The position numbers were made by a program, and so were the translations under genes. 64,000 bases of DNA. Origin: Gigaspora rosea. Its lineage: Eukaryota; Glomeromycota; Glomeromycetes; Diversisporales; Gigasporaceae. The stretch lies in assembly GCA_003550325.1 (NCBI GenBank), contig QKWP01000049.1:261415-325414 (forward strand). The letters run 5' to 3'. Below are positions 53,731-64,000 of the stretch, one piece after another. Position 1 is the stretch's first letter. The number at the start of each line of letters is the position of its first letter. The notes under the pieces were generated by a model. The model was not told where the DNA came from and did not search any database. It worked only from the letters and a program-made list of their open reading frames with translations.

Positions 53731-54942
53731 TAGTCCAGTGCAAAAAGATTTGTACCTCAAATAGCTCTGATTAAAATATTTGTGTACTAATTAATTTTTA
53801 ATTTTTTTTAATTTAATATAATTATTAGATTATCAGATTAATAAAAATAAAATTCTTTTAATTATTTTATTGATGAAATAAAAAAATTTATTAATAGTAA
53901 CTTTTTTTAAAACATTTACTATATAATTTACTATAGTAATATATATATATATGTATATAGTAAAAAATCCAATAGTTAAGCTTTAAAGCTCACAATTAAT
54001 AATTCAATTTTGCTTAAATTTTAACTATATCTTTATCATATGCACATCAATGCACTTGCTAGTACAAGCTTATACATCTGCATATTGGTTGCAAAAATCA
54101 GTTAAAATATCTTTTTTTAACCATACTTTTATTATATGCACATCAATGCACTTGCATAGTACAAGCTTATACAACTTTATATTGGTTGCAAAATCAGTTA
54201 AAATATCTTTCTGTTTTAAAAAATTTTTTCTTTTTTTTTCAAATTGTACATGCTTAATTATTAAAATAAAACAATGTTAAACAGGACTCCGAATAATCTA
54301 TGTGTGCTTATATTTGGGCATTATAGTAAATTTTTTTTGGTTAGCACTTTTAATTGATATATATAAGCTATATTTTAAATATTAAATCAGCTTTTAAAAG
54401 TCTTTACCTTTTTTTGAAATACAACATTCCTTAAAAAAAAAAAGAATTACATTTTCTAAAAACTAAATTATATTCTCTAAAAAAAACTAAATTATATTCT
54501 CTAAAAAAAGTTTATTTTGCAAAAATTAAATTCTTAAATTACATTTTTTACTAGCACATTTCAAATATAAGATTTATAAAAATTATCCCATTAGCATTCT
54601 TTTAAAAATCTGATATACTCTTTTTGCCCATTAACTGTTTTTAAATATAACCTTTTTATCCAATACTGTACCTACTTTTCAAATATAACCTTGTTATCCA
54701 ATACCTACTTTTCAAATATAACCTTTTTTAAAAAAAGGATCTGTATTAGCATTTTTCAAATATAACCTCATATAGATTGTTCAGATTCTTGTTAAACTAA
54801 TAAAACTTATATAATAAGTTAGATTAAAACCTATTTTATTGGATATTAAAAAATTTTTAATAATTAATCAGAAATATAAAAATTTTTACTTAGAGTCAAA
54901 ATTATAAAATTTTTTGGATACAAATCTTTCTGCACTAGACCA
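53731..54942. mobile_element. 1212-bp Tc1/mariner-like non-autonomous element, TA TSD
   Basis: TAGTCCAGTGCAAAAAGATTT with TGTACC, and AAATCTTTCTGCACTAGACCA, are inverted ends. TA lies outside both (53729-53730 and 54943-54944). A CAGTGCAAAAAG-type terminus with TA target is typical of fungal Tc1-like elements. No transposase frame remains. The frame 54050-54280 covers a tandem duplication. Confidence 0.75.
54040..54235. repeat. Two-copy tandem repeat, about 97-bp unit
   Basis: ATGCACATCAATGCACTTGC at 54041 and again at 54137 begins two copies running through AGTACAAGCTTATACA, ATATTGGTTGCAAAA and CAGTTAAAATATCTTT. They lie inside the Tc1-like element. Confidence 0.75.
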
Positions 54943-54944
54943 TA

Positions 54945-56105
54945 TTAATATTGTTTTTTATTTTACATACCTATGAATATAGCTAAAAAATTTGTAATTT
55001 TTTTTGTAGAAATATAAAACAAAAAACATATTAATGAAATATTAACTGATTTACTAAAAATTTAATAATAAGTAAGTATATTTGTTTTTCTGAACAACTT
55101 TTCTTATTGCATAAAAATTGATTTACTTATTATTATTTTGGTTTTATATATAGCAACATTTAATGATTGTATATAAAAATTTTTTAGAATTTATTTTAAA
55201 AAATTTTTATATATACTTTTTTGATTTTCTATATATAAAAAGTCAAAATAATTATAAGTAAATTGAATTTTATGCAATAAAAAAAGTTGTTTAGAAGACC
55301 AAAATACACTTTTATAAAATTTTATATAAATCTGTTGAATATGTTTATTGTTTTACATTTCTACAAAAATTTACAAATTTTTTAGCTATATTTATAGATA
55401 TGTAAAATGAAAAATAATACTAATAAAAGTTATCTAATTTGTATAAAAAATTTACTATAGATATATTTTGTTCTCCTAAACAACTTTTCTTATTGTATAA
55501 AAATTGATTTACTTAGTATTATTTTTACTTTTCTATATAACAACTATTTATGATTATATATAAATATTATTATGAAGAAGTAATTTTATTATTAAACAAG
55601 TGTTTGTGGGCATTATTGGTACTCCTTTACTATATAAAATTTTGCAACAGAATTTATTTTTTAAGGGTTGAGTTAGTATTGTAGTTTTTATCGTTTTCAC
55701 TTTTAAACAAACAAATTAAACTTCATACTTTGACTGGTAATTATTAAACAATTGAACAATTACAGTTATGAATACAGTATGTTTTTTTGAAATACAAATA
55801 TTAAAGCAAACAGAATTAAACTTTATACTCATCTTAGTAATTTATTTATTAGGCTGCCCATTGTTGTTTTTTATGGCCATTCATTTTTTTTCTCAGATAG
55901 TTTCAGATTCTTACAATTTCTAACCTTAATTCTACCAGTATTATTTTTCTGGCTAAAATCATATATGTATATTTTAAAAATTTTTACTAATAGAGAAGAG
56001 AGAGTTAAAACAGAGATAATGTAAACCACTGAATCAAATTGGTCTCACCTAATTGTACAATAGAAATAATAGAAAAAATATAACAGTATTCCAATTCTTT
56101 GGTTT
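54945..56105. other. A+T-rich DNA with inverted AACAACTTTTCTTATTG words
   Basis: CTGAACAACTTTTCTTATTGC (55093), its inverse GCAATAAAAAAAGTTGTTTAG (55275), and a direct repeat (55477) show a worn foldback family shared with 28729-29012 and 53650. GTAAACCACTGAATCAAATT at 56020 matches the mirrored phrase at 42735. No gene. Confidence 0.45.
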
Positions 56106-56109
56106 CTTG

Positions 56110-57015
56110 TTGTGCAAATAAAAAATTAACCTTGTATAACTTTAGGCATGAACATTATTTTATTAATATATGGTAAATTGATAAAAATAAACCCATATTT
56201 TATTGATATATAGTAAATTAAAAATAAATCTAAATAAACAATCCATTTTTCAGATTCCATTTAATGCAAAATGAAAAATAAATTTTGTATAGCCTAATTT
56301 TAAATGCAAACATTATTCTATTAATTTATAGTAAATTAAAAAAAAATAAATAAATAAAAAAACTGACCAACTACTGAAAAACAATGACTGACTCATCCAA
56401 GTTTTCAGATTCCATGTAATGCAAAATGAATAATCAACTTTGAATAGTATAATTTTAGATGCAAATATTATTCTATTAATTTATAGTAAAGTAAAAAAAT
56501 CTGACTGACTAAGTTTTCAGATTCCATGTAATGCAAAACAAAAAATCAACTTTGTTTAACTTTGTGTGCCTAATCTTAAATGTGAATATTATTCTATTAA
56601 TTTACAAAAAAATTTTTTTATAAAAAAAATAAAAAAAAATGTAACTGACTGATCCAAGTTTTCAGATTCCATGTAATGCAAAATGAATAATCAACTTTGC
56701 CTGGCCTAATCTTAGATGTGAACATCATTCTATTAATTTTAGTAAATTAAAATAAAAATAATAAAAAAAACCTCCTACTAACTGACCAAAATTTTCATAT
56801 TCTATGCAATGCAGAATGAAAAATCAACCTTTTGTGGTCTAATCATAGATGTGAATATTATTTTATTAATTTAAATTAAAAAAAGAAAAAAAACTGTCAG
56901 ACCTGTGTTTCAAATTCCATATAATACAAAACAAAAAATTAATATTATTCAAAAAAAAATTTGCTAACTGAAGTTTTTAGATTCCATATAATGCAAAATG
57001 AAAAATCAATAATTA
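56110..57015. repeat. Tandem array, unit about 110 to 155 bp, seven copies
   Basis: CAGATTCCATGTAATGCAAA followed by ATGAAAAATCAACTTTG recurs near 56250, 56405, 56517, 56662, 56797, 56910 and 56977. Between are TTAGATGTGAA.ATTATTCTATTAATTT and A-rich filler of variable length. It is a degenerate non-coding satellite-like array. Confidence 0.8.
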
Positions 57016-57111
57016 AAATGAACAAATATCACAATAATTACAGTTTTAAATGCTGCTAATAAAAACATGTAAAGTATATGATAATGATGTGTGATCTACA
57101 TACAGTAGAAC

Positions 57112-57492
57112 TAGGGTTGGTTAGGTTCCAATTAGGTTCTGATAGGTTCTAAGTAAATAATAATTTTTAAACTGATTTTTTATTTTGTAGTTCTTAATTA
57201 AAGTTATTAATTATAAAATTATGAACAATTTTAATTATAAGCATAAAGCAAAAAACTTTCTTTTAAGTTTATAAATTCTTTAAAATATTAATTTAGAACC
57301 TAGGTTCTAAATTAATATTTTAAAGAATTTATAAACTTAAAAGAAAGTTTTTTGCTTTATGCTTATAATTAAAATTGTTCATAATTTTATAATTAATAAC
57401 TTTAATTAAGAACTACAAAATAAAAAATCAGTTTAAAAATTATTAATTTACTTAGAACCTATCAGAACCTAACTGGAACCTAACCAACCCTA
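57112..57492. mobile_element. 381-bp near-perfect palindromic MITE (TAGGGTTGGTTAGG), 8-bp TSD
   Basis: TAGGGTTGGTTAGGTTCC and GGAACCTAACCAACCCTA are inverted ends, and the arms stay almost identical to a centre at about 57302 (TAGAACCTAGGTTCTA). AGTAGAAC is duplicated (57104-57111 and 57493-57500). The TSD length and TAGGG start fit hAT. The near-perfect arms suggest a young insertion. Confidence 0.93.
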
Positions 57493-57500
57493 AGTAGAAC

Positions 57501-58955
57501 AGCCGCTAAATTTTGTCAATTTTGTCAATTTTGTGATTCGAAATGAAAAGCCTGTCAACGAAGTGACAGGGCGATCATTATTGCAAGATCAGATGACTTT
57601 ATGACCGATCACGTACAGGTTTTGTTATGTATCCTTTTATGGTTATTAATTAATTATTAACGCTTATAAATGATTGTTAGCGCTTGGTGTTACTCTGAAT
57701 TACTTTTTTGGTAAATTTTAGTTTATTTTTGGTAATTGATTTTCATTGACTTAACTTTTTTTGGAAATTTTGGGTTTCACAAATTTCAACCGATTATAGT
57801 CTATACTCTATTCTCTGCGCTTGCGATTGCGATTGCGATTGCGCTTGCGTAAGAGCAGTGCATGCGAAGCGCTGCGCAAGCTCAAGCGCTCTCAAAATTT
57901 TCGCTTATCGAACATTGGTTGTATATATAGAATAAATTGCGATTAAAAAGGAGGTCCAATTTTTCTAAAATGCACGAATAAAATAATGCATATCTTAATT
58001 ACTAAATATAAGACAATTACCTAACCTTAATTGGTAAAAAAATATGAGATAGTTGCAAATAAATAACGATTATAAGGAAATCCGTTATCATTAAAATGCA
58101 TAAATAAATTAACAAAAACATTGCATATAATTATCAAATAAAAACAACCACCTAACCTTTATTAGACAAAAATTAATTATTATAATTTAGTTTAAAAAGC
58201 TCAATAATCGATAAAAATACTATTTATTAATATGTATTTACTATTTATTTTTCACTTATTGATATTTTAAAACATGCACGCCTCATGAACATTAACACTA
58301 TGAAATCACCGAAAGTAGAGTTCCAAGCCATAAACATCCAGTGTTGTAAACTTTTTTAATTGTTATTTTTCTTTTGTGTAATTCTGCCCCGTACATAGTT
58401 AGGATATTTTGCCCTGAACAATGTGTTTTCTTTTTTATAAGATAGGTAGTAGTTTCGGACCCCAAATCTAAGTTCTGGGCCAAGAACAATGATTTGGAAC
58501 CATAGATCCTGGTCTGGGACCAAAATAGTTCGAAGCTTATGATAGTGGTCTTGAACTTTTTATATTCAAAATGTATAAATACAATGCTTGAGTAAATAAA
58601 AAGGGCATAATTCATTTTACTCAAACAAAACAATAACCCAATCTAACCTAAAACCCCGATTTATCCCAATTTAGCATAAACCCATACCATCCTACTTTGC
58701 ATCTGGAATTTCGGCCGATTCTGAATCAGCCACCTAGCCCAAATTCAGATTAAGATAATTAACCTAAACCTCGCAGCGCATAAATAACTATTACTCATTG
58801 TTATTCGATGTGTAAAACAATGCCATCTAACTCAGATATCCGAATTAAAAAAACAGATATCCAGTGTTATGCTCAATTTTTTTGTTTCATTTTTTTTATC
58901 ATTATCATTATTTTTTGAATTTCTTATTTTTATATAGTTTGTGACGCAGTTAGGT
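57501..58955. other. Intergenic DNA with a GCGATT hexamer repeat
   Basis: At 57816-57850 (T)GCGATTGCGATTGCG and GCGCTTGCG hexamers are repeated, followed by GC-rich AAGCGCTGCGCAAGCTC. No gene was recognised. The minus-strand frame at 58298-58633 (111 codons) lies over GGACCA / AGTTCTGGGCC-type near-repeats and has no motif, so it is not called. Confidence 0.5.
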
Positions 58956-58959
58956 GATT

Positions 58960-59240
58960 AAAGCTTCAATCGAGAGGTTGAAGTTTAAGCGAGTGATTAA
59001 AACTCCAATCGAATGATTAAAGCTCCAATCACGAATTGAAGCTCCAAGTGGGTGATTAAACTCTAATCGAGAGATTAAGCTCCAATAGAGATTGAAACTG
59101 TTTAACCGTTTAAAAATTGCTCTATAGTTCCGGGCAAAATTATGTTTTAATGCCGGCCAAATTAAACGGTTAACCAGTTAAACAATTAAACGATTAGAAA
59201 AAATTTTAGGTGGTTCCAATCCCTAAGCTCCAAGCGAGGG
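58960..59240. repeat. Minisatellite, GATTAAAGCTCCAATCGA unit, interrupted
   Basis: About eight units of 22 to 26 bp follow GATT(A/G)AAGCTCCAATCGAG or AGCTCCAAGCGAG. Between 59093 and 59215 unrelated sequence (ACTGTTTAACCGTTTAAA, GTTCCGGGCAAAATTATG, TAAACGGTTAACC) interrupts the array and is probably an insertion. Its GCCGGCCAAATTAAAC part is inverted against GTTTAACCG at the left. Confidence 0.65.
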
Positions 59241-60538
59241 ATTAAAAAATCCACAGGAATTAAAGATAGATAAGGATGTAGCTTCAGTCTGTGAAGGAAA
59301 GAAAGATTATTAAAACGATTGTTAATAATTGTGGATAGTTTTTTGAATAATCCGACATATAAATTTTTCCAATAAAGGGAAACCTATAACCTGTAATTAT
59401 GTGTGTTAGTTTTTTGATTTAAACCATTTAACCTTAACCACTATTTGTTCACGATCGAAGCTAAACTCCTATAAGCTCTCCCATTGGTTGTAACACCAGA
59501 TATAGCTTATCGGATAAATGGATGAAGAATTGATCTGAATTGAAACTCTACACTTAACAAATTACTTAAAGACCAGAAAACAAAACTGAAAAAACCCAAT
59601 ATAAATAACCTATTCATACCCATAATCGTGATTCTTTTATTAATACTTAACATTACATCACGAATTTCAAAATTAATCGGAACCCAATCACTTAATATTA
59701 AACCAAAATTCCAGCAAAAACTATTAGAAGATCAAATTTCTTTATTACACTAAAACGAAAAAGAATTGCAACACAATAAAATAGGAATCAAAAGTTAAAT
59801 TAACTATTAGCATTTTAGAATGACAACAATATAAAAAAAATATGGATAACTAAACTCCCAGCGCATGGGCAGGCGCATGACTTGTTCTTTTGATTATTAT
59901 CGTGAGATTTTGTAACTTGTTTTTACAGGTAATTTCAGATTTGCATATGATTTTGATTTTCACATGGTTATGATTATTGTTAGATCAATAATGGGAGTAA
60001 GGGATAATGACTGTGGCCAAGTATGAACCAGTAATACGGGAGGAGTATTTAAGGCCAAGAATTTCGGTAAAGAAGGTTATCTTTCTTTTCGCTATCGCTC
60101 GCCTTGTGAAGGCTGGCTCTATCGTTTCCACCGTATACATTTCAATTTGTTTTAAATAAAAAATAAAAAAAAATTTTCATAAAACTGTATAAAGCAAGTA
60201 GTATTTTCGTACATAACGTTGAGTATGTCTACGAATCGCACGATGCATGCCAGGAGTAGGACGAAACTGACCTTGAAAAAGAAGGCTGGCTCTAATGTTT
60301 TCACCTAGACCTTTTTGCTAAAAGCATTATCTTAAGTCTAATAACTGTGGTTAAGACATGATATTAAATGGTTAAATGGTGATTATAATGGTAGTTCAAG
60401 GGTCCTTTGCTTTTAGTTCACGCTATAGTGTGATCGTTCAAGAGTCATTTGGTTGGGTTTCAAAGTTGCAATAGCAGTTCAAGAATCTTTTGTTTGCGAC
60501 TCTGTGGCTAGAGTAGCATGCAGAAAGACACGAAGATG
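59241..60538. other. Intergenic DNA upstream of the Sel1 remnant
   Basis: AAGAAGGCTGGCTCTAATG, then TTTTCACC (60280), echoes GTGAAGGCTGGCTCTATCG, then TTTCCACC (60111), a short direct repeat about 165 bases apart. CAAG.(G/A)TC(C/A)TTTG words recur at 60400-60500. No reading frame is convincing. Confidence 0.4.
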
Positions 60539-60738
60539 GCATCCGATTATTATCAACTATCTGCAGATATAGGGCGTTCTGATTGAATATATAACGTTGG
60601 TTATTGTCATGAAAATGAAGGAGTTGAAAAAGATATAAAGAAGGCTTTCGAATATTGCCAAAAATCTGTGGATATGGGACATATGGATGGAATATTTAAT
60701 AATGGGTGTTGTTATGAAAAATCTGCGGACGAGAACTT
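60539..60738 (+). pseudogene. Sel1-repeat protein fragment, cut by the Helitron
   Basis: One frame reads ASDYYQLSADIGRSD, a stop (TGA at 60584), then IYNVGYCHENEGVEKDIKK and AFEYCQKSVDMGHMDGIF, then NNGCCYEKSADE. The spacing GYCHENG.GVEKD..KAFEY.QKS.DMGH..G is that of Sel1-like (TPR-class) repeats, which are very abundant in Rhizophagus proteins, often next to kinase domains. Two repeats remain. The frame ends where Helitron sequence begins (about 60745). Upstream exons are not recognisable. Confidence 0.75.
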
Positions 60739-60777
60739 TGTTTTCATACCTTCTTGTATGTCATCATTAGTGCAGGG

Positions 60778-62856
60778 TTATTGTATCACAAAGTTTTTTT
60801 GTTCAACATCATCTTGTTGTTGAACTCGCCTGTTAATAGTTAATTGCATGGTTGTAAGATCTTTCCAAAGATCTGAAGATTTTAAACATGCATCAATAAT
60901 TTGGGGACGTGTACCTCGAACTACTACAGGTAAAATTTGTCTGAAGTCACCACCAAGAATTATAGTTTTTCTTCCAAAAGGTAGATCACTGGTCATTAAA
61001 TCTTTAAAAGTTCTGTCAACTGCTTCAAATGCAAATCTGCTCATTATTGGTGCTTCATCCCATAGAATGGCTTTAGCATTTTGAATTAATTAAGCTAATT
61101 CGGATTGCTTTTTAATGTTTAAAGTAGAATTTTGATCTACTTTTAATAGAATTTTAAATCTTGAATGAGCAGTTCTTCCACCACTCAATAATAAAGCAGC
61201 AATTCCTGATGATGCTACAGCAATTGCAATTCCATTTTCTATTGATCTTATATAGGCCAAGATCAAATTATATAAAAATGTTTTTCCAGTTCCACCAGGT
61301 CCATCAACAAAAATTAAAGTTTGTTCAAGATCATCTTTAATTGCTTTTTTAATTTTATCAAAGATTTTTTTTTGATCAAGATTTAAAGTACTTTCATGTT
61401 CTAAAGTTCTATCAAGTTCAGCTTGATCATAATTTTGTTCTTCAGCAATTAATATATTTTGTTGTTGATCTTGTTCTAATAATTCATAATTAATAGGTGG
61501 AAGTTCTGGAAAATCTGAAAACGCCATTCTATTTTGAATTAAATATTTTTCAATAAACACCAATGCTTTTGCTATAGCTAAATCTCTTATATCTTTTTCA
61601 AAGATAAAATCTTCAATTAGATCATCAAGATATTTTTTCCAAAGTTCTTTTACATTTACAGGTTGATAGTAAACTAATAAAAAGGCAAATAAATGTCTTA
61701 GTTGTGATGGCATTTTGTACCCCTTTCCCTCTGTAAGGCAAGCATCACATTCACCATCATCATCAATTAAACCAAGTTGAAATGCTGCAGATTTATAAGA
61801 ACTATAAGTTTCACCATTTATAGTTCTTAAATCCTTAAATGATTTTATACCACATCTTACATTTAATAATACTCTCAAGTAAAATCTCTCAGTATCTTTT
61901 GAATTAGTAAAATACATTCGAGAATTTACTTTTTCACCACCTTGTTTTCTTTTTTGCCACTTATTATTTTTCCAAACAAAGTACTTTGGAATATTAATAT
62001 ATCTCAAAGTTTTAATTAATTCATGATCAGGATTATTTTTACAAAGTTCAAAATATCTTGTTAACTTTGTATGTTTGCCAGCTTCAGCAGCTTTTTTAAC
62101 TGATTGTGTTTGTTCAGATGGATCAAAAGGAACCTGTTGTTGACCTTTTAAATGTACTGAAAGTCTTACAACAGTATGTGATCTATCCTGCAAACCAAAA
62201 TCAAATAGTCTCCAAATTCCTTCAGATGCAGAAACATATCTTGCATTAATATATTTTTCAATTTCATCTTTTGGATTTTTTAAAGATATTAAAACCCTAT
62301 CCTGTCCCTTATAAACATATTTGTAAAGATATTTAATAGATTTAATACTTGAACATATCTCTACATTAAGGTGATAGTTATATTTTTGACTTAAATATGG
62401 ATTATAAGGAACAATCCATCTATTGTCAATATCAATAGATACCCTATGCTTTTTAATTGTTCTTGAATTTTGTCTTCTTCTGTATATAGGGTATCCAGAT
62501 TTACTTGTTGAAGTTTCTGTAGTAAATTCTCTTGGATAATATTTACTACATTTACTATCAACCATACATGGAGATGATTTATTAATATCTTTTCCACAGG
62601 GTCCATGAACCATGTTTCTGCTAACTATTTCAAATAACTTTGGTTGAGTATTTTGATCAGGTATTTCAGCAGATACAATTTGATCAAAATCTTCAGGAGT
62701 TTGAGGTTTATCTTCAGGTGCCAATATAAGTAATATATGTGCATGTAGCAACCCTCTTTTTTGAAATTCAATTACATATACATATGCAATAACTTTTCCT
62801 AAAACAGATTTTTTAATTAAATCTTTAAGTATTGCATTTAATTTTAATCTAAAAAC
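60778..62856 (-). pseudogene. Helitron Rep/helicase, central part
   Basis: Helitron transposases nick and join DNA with an HUH/tyrosine domain and unwind it with a Pif1-like helicase. Seen in order: FRLKLNAILKDL; VIEFQKRGLLHAHILLIL (HUH motif, His-Ala-His); GPCG; CSKYYPREF; IKYLYKYVYKGQDRV (catalytic tyrosine motif); NARYVSASEGIWRLF; LNLDQKKIFDKI; FVDGPGGTGKT (Walker A); GIAALLLSGGRTAHSRFK. After QSELA a TAA stop (about 61089) interrupts the frame, which then continues as LIQNAKAILWDEAPIMSRF (motif II, DEAP) and GGDFRQILPVV (motif III). It stops after EQKNFVIQ, so helicase motifs V and VI are lost. The open frame that starts at 62886 takes its first residues (MTSVLHVRGP) from the inserted MITE, not from the Helitron. 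Confidence 0.88.
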
Positions 62857-63152
62857 AGGACCCCGGACATGTAGTACAGAGGTCATACGTTACGCATTTC
62901 AGCAAAAACCCCCAAAATTTGAAATGGAAAAAATCAGTTTTTGGCAATTATCTTGGCATCCAGTGGTCCAATTTGAATGGACTTTTTTTTAAAATGAAGC
63001 TCTCAGTGAGGCGCATCTAACAAAAAAAGTTCATTCAATTCTAATTACTGGATCAAAAGTTATTTAAATAAATAGATTTTGTCATTTTTAGCAAATTAGG
63101 TCAAAATTGGCCAAAATCCAGTTATGACCTATATGAGAGATGTCCGGGTCCT
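62857..63152. mobile_element. MITE-A, 296 bp, inserted in the Helitron coding region
   Basis: AGGACCCCGGACATGTAG and GAGAGATGTCCGGGTCCT are inverted ends. CTAAAAAC is duplicated exactly (62849-62856 and 63153-63160). It matches 41725-42020 in length and sequence, in inverse orientation. The target lies within Helitron codons between the N-terminal and Rep domains, so insertion followed Helitron arrival. Confidence 0.94.
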
Positions 63153-63160
63153 CTAAAAAC

Positions 63161-63660
63161 CCTTGAATTAAATCTGGTCTATCAGCAGGGTTTTGATTTG
63201 GTAAAAGTTCTTTTTAATTTCAGGCCATTTTGGATTACATGTCACTGTTATAAACAAATCAGGTTTCCCAAATTCTCTAACAATTGCCATTGAATCTTGG
63301 TACAATTGTTGATATATCTTGTAGATCCTGTAAAACTTGATGACAAAATTATTTTTTTGCCAATATTATTAAAGTCGACTTTTTCAGCATCTTCATTAGA
63401 TATCATATCTTCTAAACCATTATATGGTTCTACTCTTAAAATTTTTTGATACTTTTTTTGCCAACTTATATTATTAGATTCATATTTTACAAACTGATCT
63501 ACTATATATTGCTGAAATAATCTGCCTGAAAAATGTATAATACTATCATCTATGTTTGAATTTCTTATCATAAACCTATAAGCTGCAAACTCTCTAATAG
63601 AGATTGTTAACCTCTTTTTCTCTTTTTGTTGAATCTTTGATGATGTTTTGTCACCATCAC
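63161..63660 (-). pseudogene. Helitron-like N-terminal domain, copy 1
   Basis: From upstream to downstream: an acidic DDGDDGDGDK run coded by the CAT/CAC triplets at 63650-63678; KKRLTISIREFAAYRFMIRN; GRLFQQYIVDQFVKYE; EDMISNEDAEKVDFNNIGKK; IILSSSFTGSTRY. A frame change follows near 63325, after which QQLYQDSMAIVREFGKPDLF and TVTCNPKWPEIKK are coded in another frame, and a further change occurs near 63215. This matches the order of the Helitron-like N domain joined to the Rep domain. Confidence 0.85.
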
Positions 63661-63679
63661 CATCATCACCATCATCATN

Positions 63680-64000
63680 AAACTTGATGACAAAATTATT
63701 TTTTTGCCAATATTATTAAAGTCGACTTTTTCAGCATCTTCATTAGATATCATATCTTCTAAACCATTATATGGTTCTTCTCTTAAAATTTTTTGATACT
63801 TTTTTTGCCAACTTATATTATTTGATTCATATTTTACAAACTGATCTACTATATATTGTTGGAATAATCTGCCTGAAAGATGTATAATGCTATCATCTTT
63901 GTTTGAATTTCTTATCATAAACCTATAAGCTGCAAACTTTTTAATAGAAATTGTTAACCTCTTTTTTTCTTTTTGTTAAATCTTTGATGATGTTTTACCA
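63680..64000 (-). pseudogene. Helitron-like N-terminal domain, copy 2, partial
   Basis: 63680-64000 repeats 63339-63660 with about a dozen base differences (for example GGTTCTACTC versus GGTTCTTCTC). It covers MIRNSNKDDSIIHLSGRLFQ to KKIILSSS and is cut by the N at 63679. The other side runs off the window. Either two tandem Helitron pieces or a scaffold join of two paralogues can explain it. Confidence 0.8.

Larger units (their letters stand above)
60753..64000 (-). mobile_element. Helitron, decayed and truncated, continuing past the window edge
   Basis: The minus strand carries the Helitron-like N-terminal domain, the HUH replication initiator and the Pif1-type helicase in the usual order. 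The downstream (C-terminal and 3-prime) part is missing where the Sel1 remnant begins. The canonical 3-prime hairpin and CTRR terminus are therefore not visible. A 296-bp MITE interrupts it at 62857-63152. The N-terminal domain is present twice around an N at 63679. Confidence 0.88.

Noticed and set aside
58298-58633. 111-codon minus-strand frame
   Set aside because: No recognised motif, biased composition, and it lies in DNA with GGACCA-type near-repeats. No partner exon seen.
1-64000. Retrovirus-like, LTR or Polinton-type fossils
   Set aside because: No integrase, protease, reverse transcriptase, capsid or long direct terminal repeats were recognised on either strand.

Overview
The window reads as nuclear DNA of an arbuscular-mycorrhizal fungus of the Rhizophagus type (Glomeromycotina). 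This is inferred from very A+T-rich sequence, short GT-AG introns of about 80 to 90 nt, a Sel1-repeat gene fragment, a Helitron, and the dominance of small nested transposons. No species is proven. Single Ns lie at 2734, 4856, 6422 and 63679, and a 772-base gap covers 31668-32439.

Host genes are few. The only one that looks whole is a five-exon, 528-residue secreted FAD-linked oxidase (lactone-oxidase / VAO family) at 21130-23057. A divergent pair of decayed genes sits at 7777-12735: an OSM1-type fumarate reductase with the start of a cytochrome b5 tail (minus strand), and an RRM protein resembling nucleolar protein 8 / Nop8 (plus strand). A broken piece of a Sel1-repeat protein (60539-60738) abuts the truncated end of a Helitron whose Rep/helicase frame runs on the minus strand to the window edge. 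That Helitron has itself been hit by a 296-bp MITE.

The rest is mostly repeats. Many elements can be delimited to the base, because inverted ends and target-site duplications (TSDs) can both be read. They fall into several groups: hAT-like elements with 8-bp TSDs (5815, 14754, 36550, 44488, 44922, 49902, 57112); two families sharing the terminus AGGACCC, also with 8-bp TSDs (26674, 40069, 41725, 46481, 62857); foldback elements with 9-bp TSDs (3473, 4261, 24244, 24955, 49025); TA-flanked Tc1/mariner-like elements (18724, 26123, 36884, 39312, 45677, 53731); and a TAA-flanked PIF/Harbinger-like element (26626). A tRNA-headed, poly(A)-tailed retroposon of about 1 kb lies inside one MITE (46687-47711).

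Layout: 1-7.7 kb T-rich DNA, minisatellite and GC-rich (CCCGGGTGA) elements; 7.8-12.7 kb decayed gene pair; 13-20.4 kb foldback and minisatellite elements; 21.1-23.1 kb intact oxidase gene; 23.7-28.6 kb one small element inflated by at least eight nested insertions; 29-38.5 kb low complexity, gap and an alternating palindromic array; 38.5-46 kb satellite-like units with MITEs; 46-57.5 kb retroposon, MITEs and a tandem array; 57.5-64 kb minisatellites, Sel1 remnant and Helitron. No retrovirus-like, Polinton-like, CRISPR, rRNA or stand-alone tRNA feature was seen. The most distinctive observation is the dense, layered record of small transposons, in which insertion order can be read from TSDs.
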